Below are positions 35,286-44,480 of a stretch of DNA of 64,000 bases, piece by piece (within the stretch, counting starts at the first letter, position 1; every line of letters starts with the position of its first letter). Location of the stretch: positions 322,746 to 386,745 of the forward strand of contig JAJEGN010000012.1 of the NCBI GenBank assembly GCA_022819855.1, in the 5' to 3' direction. Below the pieces are notes generated by a model. That model saw nothing but the letters and a program-made list of their open reading frames with translations. It was not told the DNA's origin and made no database searches. Source of the stretch: Gammaproteobacteria bacterium (GTDB taxonomy: Bacteria; Pseudomonadota; Gammaproteobacteria; Steroidobacterales; Rariloculaceae). The position numbers and the translations under genes are program-made.

Positions 35286-35801
35286 ATGAAACGCCTGACT
35301 GTGGTCCGGCACGCGAAGTCAAGCTGGAGCGATCCGGCTGCAGCGGACCATGACAGAAAGCTCTCGGGTCGCGGCGAGCGTGACGCGCCGCGCATGGGCA
35401 GGAGGCTTCGCGCCCGCGGCGTCAAACCGTCGCTGATTCTGAGCAGCACGGCCGAACGCGCGCTCGCAACGGCCCGGATCATCGCGCTCGAACTTGGGTT
35501 TCCGGGCGACTTTCCGACGACGGAGCCCGCGCTCTACCACGCCTGGCCGTACACGATACTTGACATCGTCCGGCGCCAGGACGACGCGTGTTCGGACCTC
35601 ATGATCGTCGGCCACAACCCGGGCTTCACAGAGTTCGTCAACTCGCTGCTGCCCGATTTGCGGCTCGACAACCTGCCCACCGCGGGAGTGGTCGCGGTCG
35701 AACTCGACATCGAAAGGTGGCGCGAAGCGGACACAGGATCGGCCCGGTACCACTTCTACGACTATCCCAAGAACCCGATCGCCGTCGCCGGAGCCGACTA
35801 G
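35286..35801 (+). CDS. sixA: Phosphohistidine phosphatase, SixA-like
   Basis: A 171-residue histidine phosphatase family protein. The catalytic RH motif is in VVRHAKSSW, with LSGRGERDAPRMGRRL, STAERALATARI and the second catalytic histidine in VGHNPGF. SixA removes phosphate from phosphohistidine on HPt domains or PTS proteins. The family also includes less specific phosphatases, but the AKSSWSDP block favours SixA. A 39-codon ORF upstream (35170-35289) overlaps its ATG but looks non-coding. Confidence 0.9.
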   Translation: MKRLTVVRHAKSSWSDPAAADHDRKLSGRGERDAPRMGRRLRARGVKPSLILSSTAERALATARIIALELGFPGDFPTTEPALYHAWPYTILDIVRRQDDACSDLMIVGHNPGFTEFVNSLLPDLRLDNLPTAGVVAVELDIERWREADTGSARYHFYDYPKNPIAVAGAD

Positions 35802-35929
35802 CCTGCGTGGCGCGCCAGCGCAGGGACGCCTGGACCCGATTGGATACAATGCCCGGGTGAACGGCCACGGCCCTGGCCTGCAGGGAACCCGCGATCATCC
35901 AGCGGACAATCCCGTAACGGAGTGGATGC

Positions 35930-36784
35930 GTGCCACGGAGTCTGCAACAAGAGCCCGCACAGTCGGCCCTGAACATCAGGCGCTATGGACCCGCGCTAGG
36001 CGCCGAAGTCTTTGGTGTCGATCTCGCCCGCGGCCTTGATTTGCCGACGTACGAACAGGTCCGCCGGGCGCTGCTCGAGCACCAGGTGCTGTTCTTCAAG
36101 AACCAGACCGAGATTCCGCCGCAGACGCAGATCGAGATCGGCAGGATGTTCGGGGAGCTTCACATGCACCCGGCCGCACCGCAGATGGCCGGCTACCCGG
36201 AGATCTTCGAAATCTACGTCGCCAGGGACTCCAAGATCGCCAACGGCGAATTCTGGCACTCCGACGTGTCCTGCGACGAAGTGCCGCCGCTCGGCACGAT
36301 CCTGCAATTGCACATCCTGCCGGCGGTCGGCGGCGACACGCTCTTCGCCAACATGTACGCGACGTACCAGGCCCTGTCGGAACCGATGAAACGGATGCTC
36401 GCCGGACTCACCGCGCTGCACGAATCCGAGCACGTCTATCGCGAGCGCTACTCCGACCGCGGCGTCGACGACACCGGCAGGCAGTATCCAAGCGCGACGC
36501 ACCCCGTCGTCCGCACGCATCCGGAGACCGGCCGCAAGGCGCTCTACGTGAACCGCACGTTCACGACCCGGATCAATGAACTTGAAGCGGCCGAGAGCGA
36601 GGCGCTGCTCGGATTCCTCTTCGATCACTGCGAAGGCATCGACTTTCAGATCAGGTATCGCTGGGAACGCAACGACGTCGCCTTCTGGGACAACCGCTGC
36701 GCCATGCACCGGGCGATCTGGGACTACTGGCCCGAACGGCGCAAGGGGCGGCGCGTCACGATCAAGGGCGACCGGCCGGCATGA
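35930..36784 (+). CDS. TauD/TfdA family Fe(II)/2-oxoglutarate dioxygenase
   Basis: A 284-residue dioxygenase. The metal triad is His and Asp in FWHSDVS with the late His in RCAMHRAIWDY; the arginine after it (WPERRKGRR) is likely to bind 2-oxoglutarate. YVNRTFTTRI is the family substrate-pocket block. Taurine, another sulfonate, or a 2,4-D-like compound are possible substrates. Taurine oxidation would give sulfite, for which an oxidase is encoded at 6592-7974, but no taurine importer is in the window. The start is GTG. The end overlaps a tandem repeat. Confidence 0.91.
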   Translation: MPRSLQQEPAQSALNIRRYGPALGAEVFGVDLARGLDLPTYEQVRRALLEHQVLFFKNQTEIPPQTQIEIGRMFGELHMHPAAPQMAGYPEIFEIYVARDSKIANGEFWHSDVSCDEVPPLGTILQLHILPAVGGDTLFANMYATYQALSEPMKRMLAGLTALHESEHVYRERYSDRGVDDTGRQYPSATHPVVRTHPETGRKALYVNRTFTTRINELEAAESEALLGFLFDHCEGIDFQIRYRWERNDVAFWDNRCAMHRAIWDYWPERRKGRRVTIKGDRPA

Positions 36785-36845
36785 ATGCCGGGACGGCCCC
36801 TCATGATCGAGGGCGACCAGCCTGCATGATCGGGGGGACGGCCCG
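36756..36845 (+). repeat. 45-bp imperfect tandem duplication at the end of the TauD-like gene
   Basis: 36756-36800 and 36801-36845 are adjacent copies that match at 36 of 45 positions. Copy 1 holds the last codons and stop of the dioxygenase gene (encoding IKGDRPA and its TGA); copy 2 is the diverged extra copy, now non-coding. It fills the gap before the SLC13 gene. Confidence 0.8.
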
Positions 36846-36942
36846 CGGGAACCGCCATTGCGCTGGCGGAGCCACGGTCGGGGACACCACGGCCGACATG
36901 AACCCGGTACGCTGCGGCGGCGGCTGACCGGATTACGGGGAA

Positions 36943-38346
36943 GTGGCAGGATCGAGCGGAATCTTCCGGAACGGCCTGCTCATCGCGGGTCCGGTCCTCG
37001 CGGCCGTCGTCTGGTTCACCCTGAGATCGGCGGGCCTCGAACCCGCCGCGTGCTGGTGCGGCGCCGTGACCGCCTGGTGCGCGCTGTGGTGGGCGTTCGA
37101 GGTCGTGCCCCTGCCCGTCACGGCCCTGATACCGTTCGCCGTCCTGCCGCTCGGCGGCGTGCTCACGCACCGCGAAGTCGCGGTCGCTTACGGCGACACG
37201 CTGATCCTGCTCATGCTCGCGGGATCGATCATTTCCACGGCCATCGAGAAAAGCGGCGCCCACCGGCGCATCGCCGTCGGCATGGTCAGGCTCATGGGCG
37301 CGCGCGGCGACCGGCGGGTCGTGCTCGGCTTTCTCACGGCTTCCGCGGTGCTCAGCATGTGGATCTCGAACACCGCGACGGTCGTGATGCTGCTGCCCGT
37401 GGCACTCGCGGTGCTCGACGGCGCGGCCAACCGCGAACGGCTCACCGCGCCGCTGCTGCTTGCCGTCGCTTACGGTGCGGCGATCGGCGGGAGCGCCACG
37501 CCCGTCGGCACGCCGCCGAACCTGATCTTCATCCAGAATTACACCGCGGCTACGGGCAACGAAATCGGCTTCCTCGAGTGGATGCGCGTCGGCGTTCCCG
37601 TCGTTATCCTGATGCTCCCCATTGCCTGGCTCTGGCTCACGCGCAACTTCGGCCGCGAATCGCGCGCGTTCGAGTTGCCCGAACTCGGTTCATGGCGAGC
37701 GGATCAGAAGCGCGTCATGATCGTGCTCGCACTGACGGCGCTCGGCTGGCTCACACGCAGCGCTCCCTTCGGCGGCTGGAGCGCCCTGATCGGCGCGGAA
37801 GCTTACGCCGGCGACAGCACCGTGGCGCTGATTGCCGTCGCCGTGCTCTTCGCGTTGCCTTCCGGCCGCGGCGACGGCGGCCGGCTGCTCGACTGGCAAA
37901 CGGCCTCTTCGATCCCCTGGGGCGTGTTCATCATGATCGGCGGAGGGGTGGCCATCGGCCTCGCGTTTCGCGAATCGGGCCTCGGCGCCGCGCTCGGCGA
38001 CGCGCTCACGCCCATGACCGTTCTGCCGTTGCTGCTCATGATGCTCGCGCTCTGCCTGCTCACGACGTTCTTCACCGAAATCACGAGCAACACGGCCATC
38101 GCCAACATCCTCATGCCCGTCATGGCGGCCACGGGCACTGCCGCGGGCCTCGACCCGATCCTGCTCATGGCGCCGGTGACGCTCGGGACAAACTTCGCCT
38201 TCATGCTGCCCGTCGCGACGGCGCCGAACGCCATCGTCCATGGAACGGGCAAGGTGCGCGTGGCCAGGATGATCCGCGAAGGCTTGACGCTGAACCTGCT
38301 GGGCGCGGTTCTGATTGCGACCGTCTGCTACCTGATCCTGCGCTGA
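36943..38346 (+). CDS. SLC13/DASS family sodium:anion (dicarboxylate) symporter
   Basis: A 467-residue inner-membrane carrier with about 11 hydrophobic segments. Family blocks are WWAFEVVPLPVTALIPFAV, SNTATVVMLLPVALAVL, the substrate-site GSATPVGTPPNLIFI and the second repeat FFTEITSNTAIANILMPV with VATAPNAIVHGTGKV. The SNT-T and SNTA motifs are the sodium and substrate sites. Dicarboxylates, sulfate and citrate are all known substrates. The start is GTG at 36943 after ACGGGGA. Confidence 0.93.
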   Translation: MAGSSGIFRNGLLIAGPVLAAVVWFTLRSAGLEPAACWCGAVTAWCALWWAFEVVPLPVTALIPFAVLPLGGVLTHREVAVAYGDTLILLMLAGSIISTAIEKSGAHRRIAVGMVRLMGARGDRRVVLGFLTASAVLSMWISNTATVVMLLPVALAVLDGAANRERLTAPLLLAVAYGAAIGGSATPVGTPPNLIFIQNYTAATGNEIGFLEWMRVGVPVVILMLPIAWLWLTRNFGRESRAFELPELGSWRADQKRVMIVLALTALGWLTRSAPFGGWSALIGAEAYAGDSTVALIAVAVLFALPSGRGDGGRLLDWQTASSIPWGVFIMIGGGVAIGLAFRESGLGAALGDALTPMTVLPLLLMMLALCLLTTFFTEITSNTAIANILMPVMAATGTAAGLDPILLMAPVTLGTNFAFMLPVATAPNAIVHGTGKVRVARMIREGLTLNLLGAVLIATVCYLILR

Positions 38347-38453
38347 GTATACCGGGCGGTTACCCGCGAGCCCGTCAGCGATGGCGGCCGGCTCGCGCCG
38401 CAGCCGGCGCGAACTCGCGCGAACAAATGCGTCCCGCGATCGCGGTCAGATTC

Positions 38454-40319
38454 TCACCGCACGTCACAGAAGCAATAGGCGTAGATGCCGCGAGGATCGT
38501 TGAAGCGCTCGAGGTAAGCCAACGGTTCGCTGGCCGCTTCGAGCAGCAGCGCGAGCGAGCGCGGCAGGCGCGCCTCGTACCCGAGCGCGGCAATGGCCGG
38601 CGAGGCCGTGCCAATCATGTCGAGCAGGATCCGGTCGAGAACGCTCAGCGGCGGATCGAAATACTCGATCGCGTAGGCGTCCTCTTCAAGCTCGGCAAGC
38701 CTGGCCGCAGCCAGGATCGCGTCGTCGAGGTCGCCAAGCTCGTCGACGAGTCCGTGAACGTACGCCTCGCTGCCGATCCACACCCGGCCGCGCGCGACGC
38801 GATCGATTTCCTCGACGCTCCTGTCGCGATATAGCGCGACCTTGCCGATGAACTCGTCATAGATGTAGCCCACGCTTTCCTGGATCATGCCGCTGACGTC
38901 ATCGCCGATGCCGAGCAGCGGATCGGCCTGGCCGGCCAGCACCGTCGTCCCCACACCGTCGACATGGATGCCGAGACGGTCCAGCGTTCGCTGAAACGTG
39001 GGAAACATCGCGCCGACGCCGATCGACCCGGTAAGCGTGGTGGGACTCGCCCAGATCTCGTCCGCGGCCATCGATATCCAGTACCCGCCCGATGCCGCAA
39101 CGCTGCCCATCGAGACGACCACGGGCCGGCCGGACTCCTTGAAGACCTCGATCTCCCGGAGAATCAACTCCGATGCGAATGCGCTGCCTCCCGGACTGTC
39201 GACCCGCAGCACGAGCGACTTGATGTCCTCGTTCCCGGTGGCCTCGCGGATGAGCTGCGCCGTCGATTCGCCGCCGACGCTACCGGGCGGCTGCACGCCG
39301 TCGAGTATCGAGCCGGATGCGATGATGACGCCGATCCTGTCATCCTGACCCGTCCGCACGTCACGTTGCCGTACTGCAGCCAGATAGTCTTCGTGCCCGA
39401 TTCGGGCGTAGTCGTCACCATCGCTCCCCGGCGCCGCGTCACCGACAAGCTCGGCAAGGTGGGATCGCACCGCGTCGCGCGTCATGAGTTCATCGACGAG
39501 GCCATAGTCGAGTGCGACCCTGCCCGCATCTCCGCCCGCGGCGCGCATGAGCGCGAGGGCGTCGTCTGCGTAGCGCTGCAGGCTGTCCGAATCGAGCCCG
39601 CGAGCCGCCGTCACGCGTTCCTGCCAGGCGCCCCACAGCGCATTGAGGAAGGCTGCGCTCGCCTCGCGGTCCTCCGGCGACATGTCGTCCCGCGTCACGG
39701 GCTCCACGAACGACTTGTACTCGCCGACCGTCCAGACGTTGTAGTCGATGTAGAGCGCGTCAAGCGCGGACTTGTAGTAAGGCAGATAGCGGCTGAATCC
39801 GTCTACGGACACGCCGCCCATCGGGTGCATGAATATCTGGTCAGCCTGAGCGGCAAGGTAATACTGGGTTTGACCGAACGAGTCGCCGACAGCAATAACG
39901 GGTTTGCCGCTCTCCCTGAACGCCGAGATTTCTTGGGCCAGTTCTTCGAGCTTGCTGAGGCCGCTTCCGCTCAGGCCGTCGAGGTCGAGCACGAGCACCT
40001 CGATACGTTCATCGTCACGAGCCGCGCGAAGAACGTCGATGAGGTCCTTGACCAGGGTCTCGCCGACGGAGATGCCCTGCGCACCGGCCAGCGCCCGATC
40101 GAAACTGTTGCCCGAAAGCTGATCCACGAGCACGCCCTGGGGCGCCAGCACGAGAGCCGCGCGGTTCGGCACCGGCGTCACATCGGGCGCAAGCCCGGCC
40201 GACGCGAGGATCACGATGATCAGCAGCACTGCAAGGTGAAGCACCTTGCGAATGCGGTCGAGCCCGCTCCAGATGGACCGCAGAACGCGCAGGACGAGAG
40301 GCGGTTGGCTATTGCTCAT
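38454..40319 (-). CDS. sppA: Signal peptide peptidase SppA, 67K type
   Basis: A 621-residue membrane-anchored serine protease that degrades cleaved signal peptides. It has one N-terminal membrane segment (VLHLAVLLIIVILASAGLA) followed by two tandem peptidase domains. The catalytic lysine is in the first (GEYKSFVEPVTR) and the nucleophile serine in the second (GSVAASGGYWISMAAD), as in E. coli SppA. The ATG at 40319 gives a normal N-terminus; an in-frame start five codons upstream has no good ribosome site. It lies 30 bases upstream of nothing on its own strand except dctM, which ends at 40350 and is read toward it. Confidence 0.95.
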   Translation of the reverse strand: MSNSQPPLVLRVLRSIWSGLDRIRKVLHLAVLLIIVILASAGLAPDVTPVPNRAALVLAPQGVLVDQLSGNSFDRALAGAQGISVGETLVKDLIDVLRAARDDERIEVLVLDLDGLSGSGLSKLEELAQEISAFRESGKPVIAVGDSFGQTQYYLAAQADQIFMHPMGGVSVDGFSRYLPYYKSALDALYIDYNVWTVGEYKSFVEPVTRDDMSPEDREASAAFLNALWGAWQERVTAARGLDSDSLQRYADDALALMRAAGGDAGRVALDYGLVDELMTRDAVRSHLAELVGDAAPGSDGDDYARIGHEDYLAAVRQRDVRTGQDDRIGVIIASGSILDGVQPPGSVGGESTAQLIREATGNEDIKSLVLRVDSPGGSAFASELILREIEVFKESGRPVVVSMGSVAASGGYWISMAADEIWASPTTLTGSIGVGAMFPTFQRTLDRLGIHVDGVGTTVLAGQADPLLGIGDDVSGMIQESVGYIYDEFIGKVALYRDRSVEEIDRVARGRVWIGSEAYVHGLVDELGDLDDAILAAARLAELEEDAYAIEYFDPPLSVLDRILLDMIGTASPAIAALGYEARLPRSLALLLEAASEPLAYLERFNDPRGIYAYCFCDVR

Positions 40320-40349
40320 GGTCGATAACCCCAAAACTCCGAAACGAAA

Positions 40350-41606
40350 TCAGCCCAGCAGGAACAATGATAACTCCGGGACGTAGGCGATGATCACGAC
40401 GCAAATCGCCAGTACGAGCAGAAACGGCAGCGTCGCCCAATAGACCGCCACGATGTCGCGGTCGAAGCGGTAGCTCGATATGAACAGGTTCAGACCGACC
40501 GGCGGTGTCAGGTAGCCCAATTCCATCGCCGCGAGGAATACGATGCCCAGGTGGATGGGGTGGATGCCGAACTGCGAAGCGACCGGCAGCACCAGAGGCA
40601 CGGCGAGCACGATCGCCGAGAAGATGTCCAGGATGGCGCCGAGCACGAGCAGGAACACGAGCAATGCGGCAAGGAACATCCCTGGACCCGACACATGTTG
40701 GCTGATCGCCTCGAACATGCGCTGCGGAACGCCGATGTCGATCAGGTAGTTCGTCGACGCGAGCGACATGCCGAGAATGAACAGGATGGCGCCGACGAGC
40801 ACCATCGAATCGCGCACGATGCGGGCCGCACTACGCCAGGGGACTTCGCGGAGTATGACGAATTCGACGAGCGCGACGTAGAACACCGTGACGGCCGCAG
40901 CTTCCGACACGGCAAAATAGCCGCTGTAGATTCCGCCGAGCACGACGATCGGCAGCGGCAGTTCCCACCTGGCCTCGCGTATTGCCGCGAGAACGGCCCG
41001 CGCCGAACCGGGTTCGCCCGCGGCGAGGGTGTTGCGGTTCAGCCAGTAACCGTAGAGCGACAGCAACACGAGCATGAGCAGGCCCGGAAGGATGCCGGCG
41101 ATGAACAGATCGTCGATCGGGGCCTCGGCGACGACGCCGTACAGGATCAACGGCAGCGACGGCGCGAACAGCAGGCCGAGACTCCCGGACGCGGTGACGA
41201 GCCCCAGGCTGAACCGCTCGCTGTAGCCTGCCTGCACGAGCGCCGGAAAGAGCAACGCGCCGAGGGCGACGATCGTGACGCCCGAAGCGCCCGTAAACGC
41301 GGTAAACAGCGCGCAGGCCGCGAGGGAGATCATCGCGAGCCCGCCGGGCAGCCAGCCGAGGAGCGCCTGCGACAGGCGCACGAGTCGCCCCGGCGCGCCT
41401 CCCTCGCTGAGCAGGAAGCCGGCGAAGGTAAACAACGGTATCGCCACGAGCACAGGCGTTTCCGCGATTCCGAAAAACTCGATCGCCATGATCGACAGAT
41501 CGATGCCTTCGCGGGAAAAGCCGATCATCGCACTTGCGGCAATCACGGCGAACAGCGGCGCTCCGAGCAGCGCCAGCAACACGAGCAGGAGACCCGCGAC
41601 GATCAC
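40350..41606 (-). CDS. dctM: TRAP transporter large permease (DctM)
   Basis: The 418-residue membrane subunit that carries out sodium-coupled transport. It has about 12 hydrophobic segments and the family blocks VAIPLFTFAGFLLSEGG, TGASGVTIVALGALLFPAL, PSLPLILYGVVAEAPIDDLF and GYLTPPVGLNLFISS. The start is a GTG at 41606 that overlaps the dctQ stop as GTGA. The longer frame upstream runs through dctQ and is not used. Substrate unknown. Order on the minus strand: tatT, dctP, dctQ, dctM. Confidence 0.94.
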   Translation of the reverse strand: MIVAGLLLVLLALLGAPLFAVIAASAMIGFSREGIDLSIMAIEFFGIAETPVLVAIPLFTFAGFLLSEGGAPGRLVRLSQALLGWLPGGLAMISLAACALFTAFTGASGVTIVALGALLFPALVQAGYSERFSLGLVTASGSLGLLFAPSLPLILYGVVAEAPIDDLFIAGILPGLLMLVLLSLYGYWLNRNTLAAGEPGSARAVLAAIREARWELPLPIVVLGGIYSGYFAVSEAAAVTVFYVALVEFVILREVPWRSAARIVRDSMVLVGAILFILGMSLASTNYLIDIGVPQRMFEAISQHVSGPGMFLAALLVFLLVLGAILDIFSAIVLAVPLVLPVASQFGIHPIHLGIVFLAAMELGYLTPPVGLNLFISSYRFDRDIVAVYWATLPFLLVLAICVVIIAYVPELSLFLLG

Positions 41607-42103
41607 CCCCGATCCACCCGTATGCGCGACGCGAATCGAAGCACATGCCTGTAGCAGACGAGAGCGAACCCGACCGGCAGGATCGACTGGAAGACCCAGG
41701 CGGGCCATGTGCCAAGCAGAACGTCCTCGAAGGCGCGCGAATCGCTGACGAAACGCCACGAGTACCAGGCAAGCAGCGCCGCGACGGTCGCGGTGAAAAG
41801 GTCCATGAGCGCGCCGACCGGCCTGCGCAGACGATCCGGCAGCAGTCGCTCGGCGAGATTGATCGCGATGTGCCTGCCGTCGCGGCTCGCGGCGATCGCG
41901 GCGATCACGGCGAGCCAGAGCACGGCGAGCCGGATGATGCCGTCGGCCCAGGGCAGACCGATCGAGAACACGTTGCGCAGCACGATCTGCGCGAAAGCAA
42001 GGGTGCTCAGGCCGCCAAGCAGCACGATCAGAAGCACGTTCTCCTTCGCGCGCCCAAGCTTCTCGGCACGCACCAGCCAGGGATGCCGCGAGACCGGTTC
42101 CAA
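41603..42103 (-). CDS. dctQ: TRAP transporter small permease (DctQ)
   Basis: A protein of about 166 residues with four hydrophobic segments (NVLLIVLLGGLSTLAFAQIV; ADGIIRLAVLWLAVIAAIAA; MDLFTATVAALLAWYSW; WVFQSILPVGFALVCYRHVL). This is the DctQ layout; it joins DctM to the binding protein. The start is uncertain. A TTG at 42103, 4 bases after the dctP stop, is used because the region further upstream is dctP coding sequence in another frame. Confidence 0.9.
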   Translation of the reverse strand: MEPVSRHPWLVRAEKLGRAKENVLLIVLLGGLSTLAFAQIVLRNVFSIGLPWADGIIRLAVLWLAVIAAIAASRDGRHIAINLAERLLPDRLRRPVGALMDLFTATVAALLAWYSWRFVSDSRAFEDVLLGTWPAWVFQSILPVGFALVCYRHVLRFASRIRVDRG

Positions 42104-42107
42104 GTCG

Positions 42108-43178
42108 CTACTCGGGTTTGGCCGAATCGTCACCGGAATTCGAGCGGTAGTCCTCGAGCATGCCGAGCAACTCGTCAAGCAGCGGTCCGTCGATGTCGGG
42201 CCGGTCCCGCAATGTCGGATAGATTCCCGCGACCGTGCTCCGCCAGGTGTCCACGTCGTCCGCGTTGACGATTACGGGCTCAACGCCGATGTCCGTCATC
42301 ACCTGCGCTGCCTCGCGGTTGTCCGCACGCGCAGCGCGGTCGATGCGCTGCATCGCCGCCCGCATGACGTCCCGCACGACGCGCTGGTCGTCGGCCGGCA
42401 TCGCGTTCAGGATCCTGGCATCGAGCGCGAGAACGCCCATCGAATAAGCCACCGGAAAGTCGGTGCGGTAGCGGACCTTCGTGTGCCACTGCAGCGTGAG
42501 CGCCGCGACCGGCGACGCCGCGACGACATCGAGCAGGCCCGTCTGCAGGCCCGTCAGGACATCGGTAAGCGGCAGAACGACAGGCGACAGGCCAAGCGCC
42601 TCCATCGCCATGAAACTCAGGGGGTCGCCTTCCGGCACCCAGACCTTGCGCCGCTGCAGGTCCTCGACGGCGCGAATCGGCTCATTGGCCATGAGGTTCG
42701 CGAACCCGCCCTCGCTGAACCCGAGACTGACGAAACCGGTCTCCTCGAGGCCGGCCTCGAGCTTCGGGTCGAGACGCTCCCGAACGTAGTCCACCTCGTC
42801 GAGCGAGCGGAACAACAGCGGAATCCCGTACAGGGTCAGCGCCCTGTAGCGTTCAGCCAAGCCGCTCGAGGCGAACGCGCCGCCATGGAGCTGCCCGATG
42901 CGGATCCTTCTGAGAACCTGCGCGTCGTTGCCCATGACGCCGCCCGGATAGAACCTGATCTCGACGCGGCCATCGGTGAGTTCGCGGACCCGCTCGGCCC
43001 CGGAACGCATCTCGCGCATCCATTCGGAACCGTCCGGCGCGATCGTCGCGAGCTTGATCTCATCCGCCCGGACCGGCCCGCTTGCACCGGCGGCCGCGCA
43101 TGCAGCCAACGCCACGCACCAGACCCGGCCCATGCGCACAGCCCGCCTGATGATTGCTCGCGTGCTGCCGGACCGCAT
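42108..43178 (-). CDS. dctP: TRAP transporter periplasmic substrate-binding protein (DctP)
   Basis: A 356-residue protein with a signal peptide (VWCVALAACAAAGASGPVRA) followed by the TRAP binding fold: IKLATIAPDGSEWMREMRSG, then GRVEIRFYPGGVMGNDAQVL and KVWVPEGDPLSFMAMEALG. An arginine in the family carboxylate clamp is expected around LQRRKVWVP. It starts where the tatT gene ends (TGATG overlap). TatT-linked TRAP systems are a distinct branch; ligands are mostly unknown. An in-frame ATG at 43133 is an alternative start. Confidence 0.93.
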   Translation of the reverse strand: MRSGSTRAIIRRAVRMGRVWCVALAACAAAGASGPVRADEIKLATIAPDGSEWMREMRSGAERVRELTDGRVEIRFYPGGVMGNDAQVLRRIRIGQLHGGAFASSGLAERYRALTLYGIPLLFRSLDEVDYVRERLDPKLEAGLEETGFVSLGFSEGGFANLMANEPIRAVEDLQRRKVWVPEGDPLSFMAMEALGLSPVVLPLTDVLTGLQTGLLDVVAASPVAALTLQWHTKVRYRTDFPVAYSMGVLALDARILNAMPADDQRVVRDVMRAAMQRIDRAARADNREAAQVMTDIGVEPVIVNADDVDTWRSTVAGIYPTLRDRPDIDGPLLDELLGMLEDYRSNSGDDSAKPE

Positions 43179-44038
43179 CAGAAGTACTCCGGCGCCGAAG
43201 CCAGCAGCTCGCGGGCCTCGCGTTGCGCAAGTACGTTGAAAAGCGTGTAGCCCGGAACCTCTACGGGCGCTTCGAGCACTTCCATCAGGAGCCTGTCATG
43301 CAGTTCCTGGTCGAACATGAGCCGTGCGTAGCGGCGCGCGTATTCGACCTTGATCGAGAGATCGCGCCCGTCAGAAAGTTCGATCGCCCGCTCGAAGTGA
43401 GCCTGGGCGACATCGGGCTCCCCGCCGAGCGCCGGCGGACGGAGCGCGTTGAGAATACCGAGATAGCCGTGCAGCGCGCCCTGCTCGTAGCTTTCGTCCA
43501 ACTCCAGGGTCCTCTCCAATGCCGCTTCCACCCATGGAACCTCCGCCACGGCGCTCCAATCGTCGCTCGTCGCGTCAAGATGGCTCAACCAACTCACCGA
43601 GTAGGCGTAAAGATAATCGATATTCCGGCCGCCGACCTCAGCAAGTTCGCCCACGAAGGCATCGTAGGGCATCCCGTCCCAACCGCAGGCCGGCGCGTGC
43701 GCGAGGCACATGGCGCGCCGGCCGTAATCGCGCGCCTTGCCGGTCAACTGCGCCACTCGAATCACTTCGGTCTCGAATCTCGAGCCGTACAGAGCGAAAA
43801 GCTGCGCGCCGACCGCGAGCATGTCCGCATCGTCGGGGCTCTGCGCGATCAGGCCATCGACCAGCAGCAGGTAGGCCGGGACGCCGCTCTCGACGAGCGC
43901 GGGATCGTTCTGGTTCAGGATCGCCGCTTCGAGCGTGTCGGCTGCGATGGAACCGAGCAGACTGGTGCAGCCGGCGGAAAGTCCGAGGGTCAGTGCGGCT
44001 GTGACGACCAGACCTGAGCGTGCAGGGTGACCGGCCAC
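43178..44038 (-). CDS. TRAP transporter TatT component, TPR lipoprotein
   Basis: A 286-residue lipoprotein with lipobox LSAGC near residue 24. The rest is helical and matches the TAtT family: NQNDPALVESGVPAYLLLVD, GSRFETEVIRVAQLTGKARD, YAYSVSWLSHLDATSDDWSA and ESYEQGALHGYLGIL. In Treponema TatT forms a ring with the P component and is proposed to hand over hydrophobic ligands. The start is inferred: GTG at 44038 places the signal peptide at the N-terminus, though it overlaps no earlier gene of this operon. It reads away from rplS, which overlaps none of it (gap 37 bases). Confidence 0.87.
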   Translation of the reverse strand: MAGHPARSGLVVTAALTLGLSAGCTSLLGSIAADTLEAAILNQNDPALVESGVPAYLLLVDGLIAQSPDDADMLAVGAQLFALYGSRFETEVIRVAQLTGKARDYGRRAMCLAHAPACGWDGMPYDAFVGELAEVGGRNIDYLYAYSVSWLSHLDATSDDWSAVAEVPWVEAALERTLELDESYEQGALHGYLGILNALRPPALGGEPDVAQAHFERAIELSDGRDLSIKVEYARRYARLMFDQELHDRLLMEVLEAPVEVPGYTLFNVLAQREARELLASAPEYF

Positions 44039-44075
44039 CGGCTCGCGCTCCGGGCGACGGCCGCCACGGAGAGAC

Positions 44076-44420
44076 TCAGACCTTTTCCTTGATGCGCGCA
44101 GACTTGCCGCTGCGTTGCCGCAGGTAGTAGAGCTTCGCTCGTCGCACATCGCCGCGCCGCTTGATCTTGACGCCCGCTACGGCCGGGCTGTGAACCTGAA
44201 AGACCCGTTCCACGCCTTCGCCATGCGAGACCTTGCGGACGGTGAACGATGAATTGAGTCCGCGGTTCCGCTTGGCGATCACGACTCCTTCGTAGGCCTG
44301 CAGGCGCTCGCGTTCGCCTTCCTTGACGCGGACCTGGACAACGACGGTGTCGCCGGGCGAGAAGTCCGGGAACTCCGGCTTCATCTGCTCCTTTTCCAAT
44401 TCTTCGATGATTCTGGACAT
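44076..44420 (-). CDS. rplS: 50S ribosomal protein L19
   Basis: A 114-residue ribosomal protein bL19 at the 30S-50S interface. Conserved blocks are [58 protein letters not shown] and [20 protein letters not shown]. It is the last gene of rpsP-rimM-trmD-rplS, 60 bases after trmD. The tatT gene follows 37 bases later on the same strand, so some read-through is possible. Confidence 0.98.
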   Translation of the reverse strand: MSRIIEELEKEQMKPEFPDFSPGDTVVVQVRVKEGERERLQAYEGVVIAKRNRGLNSSFTVRKVSHGEGVERVFQVHSPAVAGVKIKRRGDVRRAKLYYLRQRSGKSARIKEKV

Positions 44421-44480
44421 GACTGGATCCTCTCAACCGGGACGCCACAACCCGATATTGTACGACGCTGCTTGCGATAT

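Noticed and set aside
35170..35289. 39-codon ORF ending in ATGA overlap with sixA
   Set aside because: The overlap is suggestive, but there is no ribosome site worth noting, the composition (Arg/Ala/Pro) fits chance in GC-rich DNA, and no family is recognised.
38347..38453. GC-rich inverted sequences between the SLC13 gene and sppA as a two-way terminator
   Set aside because: The region can form GC-rich stems but no T run follows on either side, so it cannot be called with confidence.
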